Source of the DNA: Nematostella vectensis
Taxonomy: Eukaryota; Cnidaria; Anthozoa; Actiniaria; Edwardsiidae
Assembly (NCBI RefSeq): GCF_932526225.1
Contig: NC_064039.1
Span: 10,002,139 to 10,066,138, forward strand
DNA length: 64,000 bases
Direction of reading: 5' to 3'
Made by a program: the position numbers and the translations under genes. The notes beneath the pieces were generated by a model. That model made no database searches. It saw nothing but the letters and a program-made list of their open reading frames with translations, and was not told where the DNA came from. This document shows positions 48,001 through 59,664 of this stretch, one piece after another. Within the stretch, counting starts at the first letter, position 1. Every line of letters starts with the position of its first letter.

Positions 48001-48565
48001 GGTATTGGAGATCAAAACATCCGCCGGGTTTGATTGGAATTGCCAAGATAATATGTGAATTACACCATAATATAGCTGTAATTAGAGCTGCAAATTAAAG
48101 TCTCTGGCCGGGCTCTGAGTGAGGATCCTTAGTGTATTGGGGTGTAATTTAATTGTGTGCTTCCCCGGTAAAAAGGAAAAGTAAAAACATATTAAGTTTT
48201 TATTCATAAAGTCCTTGTTTTTTTTTTTTTTGTTCTAAGATCCGTTACGAGTTTAATGGAACTGTAGATAGTATTCTTTAGCAATTTACAATAATTCTTT
48301 ACACTAATCGGTCTATCCTCAAAATAGAAATCCCTTCAGTAAAGATATACTCCTTTCTCATGCGGCTAGATACAATTTAGGTTAGTAGCTGTGAATATTA
48401 ATGGAAACACGTTCGGAATTAAATCAATGTACTGTACTTTCGTTTACTTTCTTTAATGTTTATGAAGCACTTTATACTAAAACGACTTTTGCTAAGAAGC
48501 AGATAAATATTAAGTGTTTTTTTCTCAACGAAGCACATTAGCAGTACAATGTTGATGGACTATTA
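48001..48565. other. No recognised gene
   Basis: AT-rich spacer; a T tract of about 12 bases at 48219-48230 is the only feature. Confidence 0.4.
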
Positions 48566-48835
48566 GTGTTAATTGATAATGATGACAATAAAAATGATAG
48601 TAGTAATTATGATAATAATAATTATAACAATGATAATGATAATAATGACAACAACAACAAAAATAATAATAATGATGATGATGATAATAACAAAAATGAT
48701 AATGATTATGATGATAATAACAATAATAATGATGATTATGATGATGATAATAATAACAATAATAATGATGATGATGATGAAGATGATGATAGTAACAATA
48801 ATAATAATGATTATGATGATAATAAATGTAATCGT
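48566..48835. repeat. (GAT/AAT/AAC)n degenerate trinucleotide region
   Basis: Runs of gataataat and aacaataataatgatgat. Open frames in three phases encode poly-Asn/Asp, poly-Met/Ile and poly-Ile/Tyr-His strings, the signature of a simple repeat rather than a gene. Confidence 0.95.
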
Positions 48836-49059
48836 ATAGATAGTATAATATGTCATTTAATACTAGTGTGCACCCGGGAAGCATGCACTTTGTAGCATAA
48901 CGTTCTTTATTTCTCAGTGCCGTAAGGGAGGGCATATTTTACTCAATGGTCACATTTCGACGAAATTACCATCCCACTCTTGCCCTCAGACAAATCAACA
49001 CTTACAATTTTCAAAAGCTCAAGAACTGATTCAAGTTCCCCTTTTCTGCTTTTTACACA

Positions 49060-49540
49060 TACCGTAAATGACCCAATAAACGCCCCCTATCTAATGAACG
49101 CCTCCTATCTAATGAACGCCCCCTATCTAATGAACGCCTCCTATCTAATGAACGCCCCCTATCTAATGAACGCCTCCTATCTAATAAACGCCCCCTATCT
49201 AATGAACGCCTCCTATCTAATGAACGCCTCCCCTAAGCTTACAAGTTTGTAATAAAGGCCCCTATCTAATAAACGCCCCCTCCCTTCTATTTAACGCCTC
49301 TACCCTCCCTCCCATCGTTAAAACAAACGGCATACTCATTTCGGTAATATAAATCAAATTGAGTTTGGCTTCTACTGGGTGAGACTTGCTTAATTTTAAG
49401 AAATGCTTGCTACGCGAGCTTTATTTTAACGTGATCCTGACTGAGACTAGAAACCCACTACACTTGGGTTTGTTATATTTTCACAGTTTGTAAAGAACGC
49501 CGCCTATCTATTGAACGGGCGTTAGGTCATTTACGGTACA
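49060..49540. mobile_element. 480-bp inverted-repeat element carrying an 18/36-bp tandem array (family H)
   Basis: Ends taccgtaaatgacc (49060-49073) and ggtcatttacggta (to 49539) are perfect 14-bp complements. The similarity continues as aacgccc on both sides. Next to the left end, aacgccccctatctaatg and aacgcctcctatctaatg alternate (49080-49232), making an 18-bp unit and a 36-bp higher unit. Related fragments recur at 49250-49310 and 49499-49515. The 90-codon frame across the array is open only because 18 is a multiple of 3. Confidence 0.8.
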
Positions 49541-49947
49541 TTTTAGGGATCCAACTTTTTTACTGAACACTTCTTTGTGATATTTGCTAGAACTACGAAG
49601 GTCTGAATGTCGATCGTGCTTTCGGCTGCGATCGACAAAAATGCTTGAATTGAATTGCAACTTCTCTTTGCCTTATTATTTATTTATATTATAAGTCGAA
49701 ACCATTCCTGGTTATTAGGATCCCCCAGTTTGGTAAAGATTGTCTATGGTGTGGTTCTGTAGTTTTCTTGTTCTTTTGTTTTTCCATGAAAGGTGGGGCA
49801 TTTTTTCATTTCTAAGCGTAAGATATATGATATAGGTTTTTAAACTTTCGTTATATTTGGTTTGAATTAGAGCATGCATAATTGCTTGGTTTGGTTAAGG
49901 GTAATTACATTATTATATTTTCTCTCTCTCTTTTATCTGTTTCTATA
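49541..49947. other. No recognised gene
   Basis: AT-rich spacer; nothing seen. Confidence 0.4.
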
Positions 49948-50800
49948 AAAGAAGAGGACAGATTTCCACAAATAAACTTAACCACAATTCTTCCCAAAGA
50001 AGTACTAAAAATCAAATTGAATTCGCTGTTTAAATAAAACAAAAGTCCCCCGCTTATTCATCGAATATTACGATTTTGAACTTTTATTTGTTTATAGACT
50101 GTTAAATGCATAACATGCATAAAACACATAATTAGCGTGATTAATTGTGTCCGGTAAGAATAGGCTGAAATTTTGCATGTTGTCAAAAAGCTTTTCGAAC
50201 GATGCGATACAAATATTGTTATATTATAGTATTTTAGGCCGCACTCGTCCAGCAACGTTCGCTGACTCATGATTTGCTCATTGTTTTCGTGCACGACTTT
50301 TTTTCTTTTCGTGTATTTTTTTTTTTTTTACTTTTTGTACCTACTTTACTTAGTGTGCGGCAGATATCATTTCATTACGTAGAAAAAAAAAGAACAAAAG
50401 AAACAAGGACATGTTTATTTAATATCGAATAAATACAAAAAGCCCAAATAGTCGTGCTCGTGAACCAGAAGAATAAATACAATACACCAAAAAACTGGAA
50501 TTCGATCCTCTGACTCTGGCAGCCTAGAGTCGAATTTCAGTTTTTGGTGTATTTTATTTAATCTCGGAATCATGGGAATGTTCACCCTTGATACATTTTT
50601 TTATCCGAGTTTGATGCACATAAAAAAAAACTAGGAGAAAACAAATGGATTTACTAGTTGGTTTACAGGACCTTTGCATTTTTTTGCGAAACTCCATTTT
50701 TTTGGGGGAGGGATGGCAGAGAAAGGGTAAAATTCGACCTGCGCGCACGCATTAAAATCAGAATGCAGATATCGAACCCTAGGAAAAAAACATGTAAAAA
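49948..50800 (+). repeat. Tandem duplication of about 0.85 kb, copy 1
   Basis: Shares ordered blocks with 50993-51852: agatttccac, ccacaattcttccca, aagaataggctgaaatttg-like text, gatgcgatacaaat, actttttgta, gatgcacataa and gaatgcaga with cctaggaaaa. Copies differ by many substitutions and small gaps. Only copy 1 carries the family K repeat (50428-50565). The conserved order without a conserved reading frame suggests a non-coding segmental duplication. Confidence 0.8.
50428..50565 (-). mobile_element. Dispersed hairpin repeat, family K, copy 2
   Basis: Reverse orientation relative to 26305-26460: agcccaaatagtcgtgctcg then aatacaccaaaaaactgga, with a paired tttttggtgtattttattt. The middle (gaattcgatcctctgac / gagtcgaatttc) also pairs. 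It is absent from the second copy of the surrounding duplication, so it inserted afterwards or was lost there. Confidence 0.7.
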
Positions 50801-50826
50801 TACTTTTCCTTTTGTTTTTGTTTTAG

Positions 50827-50999
50827 CGCTTTACTTGCCGATTTGTGATTCTATGTTTCCGCTTTCTTCGTTTGAAATTGTGCTGAAAACGCGAGTAGCC
50901 ATAACTGCAAAAGACAGCACTAAGGAAAAGCCTCTGTTAGCAGGGTCTCTGTTGGTAAAAGGACATAGCCTCTCAAGCAGGGTAAAAAGAAATGGATAG
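50827..50999 (+). CDS. Candidate terminal exon after a strong acceptor, function unknown
   Basis: An excellent polypyrimidine-acceptor (cttttgtttttgttttag) precedes 57 codons ending in TAG. They encode a protein-like segment (FEIVLKTRVAITAKDSTKEK and a basic tail, SSRVKRNG). It lies in the spacer between the two copies of the 0.85-kb duplication. A minus-strand frame over the same bases is also open, so strand is uncertain. No domain or upstream exon is recognised. Confidence 0.3.
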
Positions 51000-51852
51000 A
51001 TTTCCACTAATAATCTTATCCACAATTCTTCCCATATAATACTAAAAATCGAATTTAATTTACTGTTCAAATAAAACACAAGGCCCCCGCTTACAGACTG
51101 TTAACAAGCATAAATCATATTGTATGACAGTAGCGTGATTTATTGTCCGGATGGAAAGAATAGGCTGAAATTTGACATGTTATCACAACACTTTCAATCG
51201 ATGCGATACAAATATAGCAGTCACGTGTCCAGAAGAGAGGGCCTGGGCCCAACCCTGCTTATGTGTACTGAGATGGTAGCTTGACGGTTGACAAATTCAT
51301 CGGTAAAGAAAGCCCGTAATTGTCGGTGTATATTCGAAGTTTCTAGATAGATCTAGCGACCTATCGGGGCTAAGGATGGCATTTTGAGAATGGCAGTTCC
51401 GAAAAGAATTATTTACTGATTTACTGATTCTGCGTTTTTTCTATAGACACGCCCCTGTATAGTATTTTAGTCCACACTCCTTTCAGCAGACTCACGAGGC
51501 GCTAAAGCGATTAAACGATTTGCATATATTTGTTTTCGTGCAAGTATTAATTACTTTTTTTACTTTTTGTAGCCACCGTACTTAGTCTATGGTAGATACC
51601 TTGATACTTTGTTTCAGCCGTATCCTGTATATATGATGCACATAAGAACACCAGGAAAAACACATGCATTCACGAGTTGGCTCAGAGAGCGTTTGAATTT
51701 TCTCGACTCCATTTTTTTTTTCTTTTTACTGGCGAGCACAAATAGTTAGTTACCATGCCTGCGAGGAGGAGGGCAGAGATAGGGAGAATATACGGCCTGC
51801 GCACGACAAGCTGTAAAAACAGAATGCAGAATATTATATCGGATCCTAGGAA
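50993..51852 (+). repeat. Tandem duplication of about 0.85 kb, copy 2
   Basis: Begins 1045 bp after copy 1 and keeps the same order of blocks. It lacks the family K insertion but has about 230 bases (51220-51460) absent from copy 1 between the gatgcgatacaaatat and tatagtattttag blocks. The short ATG frame at 51755-51937 begins in its last part and is not preserved in copy 1. Confidence 0.8.
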
Positions 51853-52218
51853 AAACAACAATGAATTGATATTCTTTGAAGGAGATTTAGATATAGGTCA
51901 TCTTTGTAACTTGTCACAACAATATCGCGGTTTCTAAATTTCCGTTTCTAAATGCTATTTTCTTGGCTTTGGGATCAAAAGAATGATTATTATCTTTGCA
52001 GTGTCTGGGATTATGTATACGTCTTCCCCTGTACTTCACCATTTTAGATCAATCGATGGCACATTTGCGCGCTTTTACTGATTCTCACTTTCCTAAAACA
52101 GTCAACAACACTAGATCCCGCCGGGCCAAACATTCTATCTAGGAAAGGTGTCAATAAAAATCACTGAACACACACGTCAAAGGAGTTATTGAAATATGTA
52201 TCGGTGTATCTCAAGGAC
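51853..52218. other. No recognised gene
   Basis: Nothing coding or repetitive recognised. Confidence 0.4.
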
Positions 52219-52558
52219 ATACTTTTTTATAAGAACCTTTTTTATAAAAACGTCCAGCTTTACACTTCACCAAATTCTAAGAACACACTTAGAAGATACC
52301 GAGGCACAGATAGCAGAAAAATATTACTGTCGGTTGTAGTCTGTGGCGAATACAAAAAAATCGTGTTCATAATAACAACCTTCAGATGTAATTGCTATTG
52401 ATTTTTGTGTAATTCTCTTCCTAATGATTCATTGTGTATTATATTTTTATATACACTAAAATTTGAGAACATCGTTAAGAACACAGCTTTAAAATGCTCT
52501 AAAATTAAGAACGGCCCTGCCTCAATTAAAAACTAGGCTTTCTTATAAAACTAAGTGA
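52219..52558 (-). mobile_element. Miniature element, family A, copy 4 (reverse)
   Basis: The left end repeats ttttttataagaac twice (52223-52250), then gtcc. The right end is tttcttataaaac. The interior is the reverse complement of the other copies (attgctattgatt, taagaacacagcttta). The 70-codon frame inside is not a gene. Confidence 0.75.
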
Positions 52559-55500
52559 CATTGTTCTATATCAGTACATTATGCCGTTTTTACTCTTTAC
52601 CGTTTATAGTCTTCAAGGCTTTATGGCCAGCAATACAAATGGCATATCCTTGCTGATTTTGTATTTCTTATCGTTTTAAAACACAAATGTAGGAAGTTTC
52701 GCCCTCCACCTTTCAGCCTTTTTACCGTCTGCTGATTGTAATTCAATTGGAAAATATTTTCTTGCTTCTTGGCCTTCAAGAACTGCTATTTTAATTCAAG
52801 ATCTAATATTTACCTTTTTTTATCTTCCTCTTTCTTGACTCCGTGATTTTCCCCGCTAAATAGAGATTCTTGTTTCCAACCTAGGAATTCAAGTAAAGGA
52901 ATTAAGAGGTCTTGTTTACGTGAGTGTAGCTTAGTCGTTGACGCCGCTTCGAGGCTCTAGTGAAGCTTGGAGGCTCTGGTAGCCAGGGTTATGTGAGTGT
53001 AATCAGGTCGCGCTTCACGCGACAATGAAAAAAAATCGTGTTTTCAGATTCTTAGTGATCTCGCGTGACAATAAAGAAGCAAAGAAATGGCACAGGAATA
53101 GATATGCCAGCCCATCAGACTAGACATCCGGATTCAATATGACTTTAATGATGGAACTAGTCATTCGTTCTCATAATGACATGGTTGGTTCTTTGATGTT
53201 TTGCGTGTATGGGGAGATATAGGTTTGATGCAAAAGGTGAACTAGCTATTAAACAGGGACATTTAAAATGCGTCTGTAGGCGGCACACACCGTCTTTCGA
53301 GGGCAACGACTACACCTCAATCTTAATAGGAAAATGCTATAGCGTTTATAGCCGGGGAAGTAGCGTTTTCCATAGACAAAGCCCATCCGCTTTGAGACCT
53401 CAATAAAATAACCTCAATTTCCTAGAGCTCAATATTTTGGCTTTATGTCAACACGGATCTATGGCAGTGATTTGTTTGTCCTTACGGATGTGGACCTTTA
53501 ATTACTTTGACACTTCCTGTTGTACCAGACGTTGTTCCTTGGTACAACTTACAAAAGATCAAAGCATACTTAATAGAAAGAACATTTTTTAAAACTGTCA
53601 TGTTTTGTCCATCTCATCTTCGTTCTGTTAAGGGCTTACATTGTAAGCCGTCAGCCAATAAATGTTAAAAACCCAGAGCCGCATAAAAAGACTAAATCGC
53701 TGGATAACTGTTAGAACTAAAAAAGGGTTTAAAAATTAACGGTTAACTGATAATTGTACATTTTTTTTTTGTTAATTTCTGTACCTGATCATTTTGCTTT
53801 TTTTTCTTAGAAAAATATAATCTCTATCGCTCTTAATTATGTTCTCCAAACTTTTTTCCATTAATACTTATTAATCTCACTCACTAATATATAAGCAAAC
53901 TGATTGTTGATATTTGTTTAGATGAGAGTGTGAAGAAACTAGCTGAGAACATTTCCAAATGTTAGCTGTTAAATGTACTGGAAAAAAAGGCAACGAAACG
54001 TCATTAATGGTAAAAGATTACAAAAATATGTTTATCAGTCATCCCAGCTTGAGGTGCAGAGGCCGCATGTGGCTATTTCGGTGAAAACAGATTGTATGAT
54101 TGACGTTAATAAGCGGCTGTTTACATATTGTTCTGTCCACAATTTTGTCTAACAGACATGACATTTACATCAACAATGACATCGCGCGCCATCTCATTTG
54201 AACGCCGCAGAGTTAGTTTCAAAAGTGCGGGAAATAAGTCTGGAAAATGTTTTCTCCAGCCAAGGCAAGTGCAACTTGAAAATACCCTTTGTGGCTATAT
54301 GGAAACGCGTCTGCTTTTGGCTACCATTATATATTTGGAATATTAATGAGGAACCACGTCACTTGATTGGTCACGTGGTTCTTGTCCTTTAGTGGCGTGT
54401 GCCGCTCATGAGAGACTAAAGCCGTTAAAAGACTGGTGATTTGAGAGGTACAACGGTTCCTTTAATCTCGAACTAATGTTATTCTGTGAAAAGAAATTCT
54501 CACTATTAAACAAAGGACTAAATGTCCCTCCTCCTTGCTATTAGTGCCAATAACTACAGTTTGCGTTTCTGATGTGTTATTGCTTATTTTAATAATACAA
54601 AGAATATAATAGTTAGTTATCATAGCAGCTCATCAATTTATCCTCAGGCTTCGGACAAACGGCGTTCTTTGCATGGTTCCTTTCCAAATGTAGATAAAAA
54701 GCAAATAAACCCCAACTGACCGTTTCATGTTCATAATGAAAAGACTAGCGTTTGCCCTAGGCCAACGAAAGTAAGGCGGAATTAAACTGTGTTTTCTTTT
54801 TTCTCGCTCTCTCCAAGAAAGGTTGGGAAATAACTTTTTATTCATGAGATTCTTAGAGTATTATTGGCCTGGAAGGGTGTTTTCCCATAGTTGGCGTCCG
54901 ATAAAAAGGCTTTACACTATCAGGCTCAGGACGACAGACTTCAAATTCTCTCCGACGTGTACTTGTCAACCTCTAATTGACCTGTCGTGTTGAATATCTG
55001 ACTTCAGAAAAGGGAGAATGTCAAACCCACTGCTTTTGCCCTCTGCTTGTGGGTCTTGGAAAAGCTTATGGTTTTTTGTTAGCCCTAAGCTAATAATTAA
55101 AATGCTATTTCGCTAACAGGAATCTTAGTCACCTCTTATTTGACATTTTCAAGTAGTTTGACATTACGCAGAAAAACGATGTTGTTCTTCGGTCCATGGT
55201 TTGTTTTTAAAGTACACTTAAAGCACTTTTCCCTTGCATGTTTTCAATTGAATTAAGATTATAGAGGGATTTTGTATTTGTGAACTGAAATCATGGAACA
55301 GTATATCGTTTCTTTAGCAGATTACTGGGATCTGAGTTTTAATATTGTGATTATAATTTCTAGTAGCAGGTTAAAAAAGTCACTTGAGAGACATATTCTT
55401 TCTATCGTGCAATTAAGTTTCGAATATACACTAAAGGTACTTTCTTATTGCGTGTCATGGAATGGATTAAGATTAGCGAGAAGTTATGATGTAAAATAAT

Positions 55501-55687
55501 TAAGCACATACCACTATATAATCGGCGCTCACCGGGTCCACTATTGTATTGTATTTTTACTGCAAATATCCGTATTACTTCTATTTAATAAGAGGATTTG
55601 ATTAAATAAACCTCTGCCCATTAAGTAGCATTAACCATTATATAGCATTAAAATGTTTATCCATTTCAAAAGCGATTTCATACTCAC
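52559..55687. other. No recognised gene in about 3.1 kb; one element fragment and one hairpin
   Basis: A fragment related to family J lies at about 52917-52996. A 9-bp inverted repeat, gaaccacgt / acgtggttc, at about 54350-54380 brackets cacttgattggt. Open frames (54128-54392 plus, 54633-54845 minus, 55293-55499 plus) have no recognisable domain. Confidence 0.35.
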
Positions 55688-55891
55688 CGCCGCGACAGAG
55701 TTAATCGCATAAAGTCTCGCGCGCTTTGCGAGTGCTTCTGCTAATACTCCTTTACTGTTCTCTCCAGAGACAAAGTGAAAGGGCCGCCTAGATTGTTGCT
55801 CTAGAGGCAACACAAGTGTGGAAAAACATGATATGGAGAGAAAGATAAGAACCAAACTTGAGGCATAACGATCGCTATCAGATGTCCGCCC
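55688..55891 (-). CDS. Candidate exon with signal-peptide-like segment and consensus donor
   Basis: On the minus strand a frame is open from about 55891 to a consensus donor (gcggcg followed by gtgagt) in phase 0. It encodes a hydrophobic stretch (SSLVLIFLSISCFSTLVLP) followed by a polar, basic part (LEQQSRRPFHFVSGENS and ALAKRARLYAINSVAA). This pattern fits the start of a secreted or membrane protein. No in-frame ATG precedes it; the nearest ATG (55862) is in another frame and stops after 21 codons. The start may therefore lie in an upstream exon, or this may be a decayed gene. Function unknown. Confidence 0.3.
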
Positions 55892-56520
55892 TTTTCATTT
55901 TTATCAAAACCTTGTTAGAGTACGACCTTTTACTTGGATACAGTATTTTATCTTTGATGCTTAGAGGTGTGTTTCATGGTGTTTTAGGATGTCGGTGTTT
56001 TTGAATGGATTGTTCTTTTTCGTATTAGGTATTCATAAGAATAATAATGAACCCATTAGCCATATCACATCTTTTTTCATCAGTTCTGAATTTCAGTACC
56101 TTTCTATCTTAAGTTGCGATCATAAAATGATAGCCGCTAGCTTTCAATTAGATGTATGGTACGCCTTACGCTTTTATTATTTTGGTGATGGCTTGTTCCA
56201 AAAAAACTGGTTATTTTTGGCAAAAATCATACAAGTCTTACATAAGGGGATTTACGAAGCGTTTGTTTTGTCAAAAAATTGAAATCGAAGTTCATTTTTT
56301 CTTTTCTATGTTTAAATTCAATTGTATATTCTAAACATAAGCAAAATAATTTAAAAATGAACTCAACTGTGTAATCATTTGTTTGAACCTTGTCTCAAGA
56401 CTGTCTGTGTCTGGTGTGTGGTAAAGCAAAACACTCTTAAAAAGCTTGGCTCAGCCGCCATTTTGTCACCCATCGAAATAGAAAGCATCCTAACATCAAC
56501 CTTGGGGGGAAGGTGTGGCG
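55892..56520. other. No recognised gene
   Basis: A 97-codon ATG frame (55989-56282, plus) is Phe/Leu-rich, has no recognised domain and sits in AT-rich DNA, so it is not called. Confidence 0.35.
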
Positions 56521-56800
56521 ATATGTTCGATTGAACTTGGTAAATGAAGTATACTTTATTTCTTAGATTAGATTCTTAAATTATACCGAAATTGCATCAC
56601 ATTTGTCATGCAGAAACAATAACAAAGGTGTGTTTGACACGAACATCTCTCTGTGCAGATGCTGAGATATAAAATCTATTATTTTCATTTTGAGGCAAGC
56701 ATTAAATATTTTTCGATTGAGCTTGGTAAATGTAGTATAATTTACTTCATAGATTAGATTCTTTAATCATATACCATGCAGAAACAATAACAATGGTGCC
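56521..56800. repeat. Diverged direct duplication, 187-bp period
   Basis: ttcgattgaacttggtaaat, then tagattagattctt and catgcagaaacaataacaa occur at 56527-56633, and again with changes at 56712-56796. The spacing is 187 bp at the start. Non-coding. Confidence 0.8.
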
Positions 56801-57135
56801 AATATATCTTGATGATATCTTGTGAAACTAAAATGTTGGCGACGCCTTGCAATATTACCTTTACTTGTCGCCCCGAGGGTTAACGATCACCTATATTATT
56901 AATTATGACTATATTATTTATTATGCCAAAATGGAAAAAAAAAACTAGTCCATCGAATATGAACTGCTATTTGATGTAAAAGGACTGACAACGAAGTTAT
57001 ATTAAGTTCTTGTGGCCTTTTAGCCAATTGCTTCCTGTTTTGGCGAATCTTAAATGCAACAGCATAACACTCGAGGTTGTAAGTGCTCTATATAGACGGT
57101 GCCTATCTTGTGGAGGAGAAATAAAGCCACAGCCC

Positions 57136-57204
57136 GTGCGAAATGAACTTGGGAGTATCCAGGATATCCTAGGAGCTCCCAAATCTTGGGAGTGCATTTC
57201 GCAC
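57136..57204. repeat. Hairpin with 10-bp perfect outer stem
   Basis: gtgcgaaatg (57136-57145) pairs with catttcgcac (57195-57204). Inside, cttgggag (57148) can pair with ctcccaa (57176), and cttgggag recurs at 57185. It could be a small foldback element or an RNA structure; no target duplication was seen. Confidence 0.6.
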
Positions 57205-58017
57205 TAGGAGAGTCCATTTCGAGATTGGATTGTTGTTCCGGCATAATGGGCCTAATGTGACTGGACCTAAGTCTACCTCACAAATTCGACTTCGTTTTTT
57301 TAAACAGTGTTCCTATTTTAAAGCTTTCAAAAATTGTCTGTGTCACGTCTTTTATGACTTGATAGTGTATGTTTTTTTGTATTTGTATTAGTCTGTATTA
57401 ATCTATGCAAATGTTTATTTAAAAGGTCACACGTCGTGCCCGGACGTTTTCTTACTCGAGCAAATCACATTTACCGCATGCCGTTATTCTGTCGTGACGT
57501 GTCGTGTCCTGATGATCTCCGTGATAAAGGCACACACACACACACAACGGCCGAAGGTCCACTTTCGTTTCTCAATAGATGTGCTATTTGTAGACAAAAC
57601 TATAAAGCATAAGCTAGATCACTCAGGTATGTAGCCAAATCCGACAAAAAAACGCCCCGTGGAGATACTGCAAAGACCTTAAAAAATCTCTATTGGTTTT
57701 TTCGGTAGTGGTCAAATTTTTATCAGAGAACTCACTCCCCCCCCCCCCCCCCCCCCCATCCAACTCGGGAAAATAAGGATAGATAGTTTTTTATTCATGA
57801 CACCTCATAAAACATTTACTTCGGCGTAAATCCACAAATAATTAAATAAATGATATTGAATGGTGTTATTTTGCTTTTGAATGGAAAAAAAAATGTGATT
57901 TTTCCTCCAAGAAAATAAAGAAATCGAACGGCAGCGATCGGCCACCATAGTGTTGATATGTTTTTCTTACTTTGCCTTTTGCATTTTTTTCTTGTTGTTT
58001 AGAATGATTAGGTGACG
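57205..58017. other. No recognised gene; long C tract
   Basis: Contains (ca)n at about 57533-57546 and an uninterrupted C run of about 20 bases at 57737-57757. Otherwise AT-rich non-coding sequence. Confidence 0.45.
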
Positions 58018-58290
58018 TCACCGTACGTTGTCATCAAGCTTCACATTTCTTGCCTTCATACATTCAAAAATATGTTTCGCTAAGCGCCGATTCACGTTTT
58101 CATTCCGGCTCAATCCCATAATTCTGACGAAATTATTTTCTTTGTTGGCATGGTGTCTAACATTGATACCTGCATGCGTTTTAAGGAATTCCAGTAAATT
58201 ATCCCGAACATTTTTATAGGCCGGACATTCTACCGTATAACATTGTCTTTCTAGCGTTCTTCCAACATGTATCGAACCAAAAACTGACAA
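58018..58290 (-). pseudogene. C-terminal fragment of a non-LTR retrotransposon reverse transcriptase
   Basis: 90 codons on the minus strand. The core ERQCYTVECPAYKNVRDNLL resembles the tail of LINE-type ORF2 proteins, where a cysteine/histidine motif is followed by a 'hf--eCp-y---R' pattern and then an alpha-helical end like FVRIMGLSRNENVNRRLAKH. The usual histidine is absent, and no polymerase motifs lie upstream on the minus strand in readable form. This is a 5'-truncated, inactive copy. The family call rests on pattern similarity only. Confidence 0.45.
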
Positions 58291-58624
58291 ACCCTCTTTT
58301 AAAACAATTGATGCTTATGGTATCATTTCTTAGGAGAGTGGCTTTTTTTTATTTTTTATTTTTGCTTTGATGTTTTAGGACAGTTTTAGCGGAGCCAGCG
58401 CGGAGCTCCATAGGTATAGAAATATGGTATAACTATGCGACTTGGTTTTTGTAGTCATCGCTCGGGTACCCGAGCCTATTTCAAATGAGGTTGCAATACC
58501 AATGTCACAAACTGCAGTGCTTCAAAGATATCAAATGAGCCAACAAATAAGCATAGATCAAAGCCTACCCATGTTTCTTTTTGTGTGTCTTTTGAATGAA
58601 CCAATCAGTGTTACCACACATTGA
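58291..58624. other. No recognised gene
   Basis: AT-rich; a 60-codon plus-strand frame at 58442-58624 has no motif. Phrases such as tttgaatgaaccaat (58592) resemble the array that follows. Confidence 0.4.
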
Positions 58625-59058
58625 TCCTCCAATGCAATACCTTGTTTGAAATAGGTGTATAATATATATTTTCAAAAATACCCTAACCCGTTATATTTTA
58701 TTATTCTTGATCTAAATAACCAATAGGTCCTCATGACAATACAATATTTTATTACTGTAGGTTGTGCATGATTTTTCATTGCCAAATTATCAATGATCAG
58801 ACACAAGCATAATTTTATACATGAATACTTTTTGAATGAACCATTTTATTTTTTATGTCATTGCAATATTCATATTGTGGTGTGCACAATTTTTCATGGC
58901 CAAATTATAAAGAATAGGACACGAGCCTAACTTTAGAAATGAATAATTTTGAATGAACCATTTTAATTTCCTGCGTTAATACAATATTATTTCTATTATG
59001 GCTTGCACAATTTTTCACAACCAAATTATATGTGATAAGACACCAGCCTAAATAAATG
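58625..59058. repeat. Diverged tandem repeat, about 117-122 bp period, three units
   Basis: Each unit contains gaatgaaccattttat, then caatatt, a tgtgcacaatttttca-like block, ccaaattat and gacacgagcctaa. The caatatt block starts at about 58742, 58864 and 58981. Divergence between units is considerable. Non-coding. Confidence 0.85.
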
Positions 59059-59664
59059 CTTTTAAATTAAAAGCCATGATTTCTTAATAATTCAGAATAA
59101 CACCTTTTTTAACATCATGCATTTTTCCTACTTACGTGTATACACCACTTTCCTACTAAAAGCAATCCCATCTCAGCTTTGACTTTTTCATGTCAAATAA
59201 TGGTGCACTTGTACAATGATAATAAAAACAAGCATTCTCTAAAAGGCACCCATTTGTTAATAAAAATATTTATTGTCATTCTCGTGCTCAATTCAATTCA
59301 TTCATCCATAATAATCCTGGGTAGTCTTCCTGGGGGAGTGGAGGGAGATAAATATATCAGTTGTTATTGAATACAAAAATTCATTAATTTGATACCCCTA
59401 AAGGATAGCAGTATCAGAATAACCATTAAACACCCCCTGAGGGATAGTAGTTGGGTGAAGTTTATACTCTAAAAGATGATTATCTACACCCCATCTACTT
59501 TTTTGGAGAGTCAAACCCCAGGGGGTGGGGTCATGGCAGAAATCAGTAATGTACCCAAGACACCAGGATTTACTTGGAAATGGATATAAAATAAAACTAC
59601 CTTAGCTTCCTTATCCTTTTTTTAGGCCCTGAGCCTTGCTCAAATTTCTTTTGTCAAATTTTAA
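59059..59664. other. No recognised gene
   Basis: AT-rich spacer. An acceptor-like ccttatcctttttttag at 59610-59626 is followed by a frame that stops at once, so no exon is called from it. Confidence 0.35.

Noticed and set aside
48525-48935. Poly-Asn/Asp, poly-Ile, His/Tyr-rich open frames
   Set aside because: Simple-sequence artefacts in several phases on both strands.
48980-49252. 90-codon frame with repeated NAPYLMNASYLM
   Set aside because: The 18-bp tandem unit is a multiple of three, so it stays open; it lies inside a transposon-like element.
50500-50790. tRNA-like box B sequences (attcgatcc and ggttcgat on either strand)
   Set aside because: No accompanying box A at the right distance and no cloverleaf could be drawn; the bases belong to dispersed repeats.
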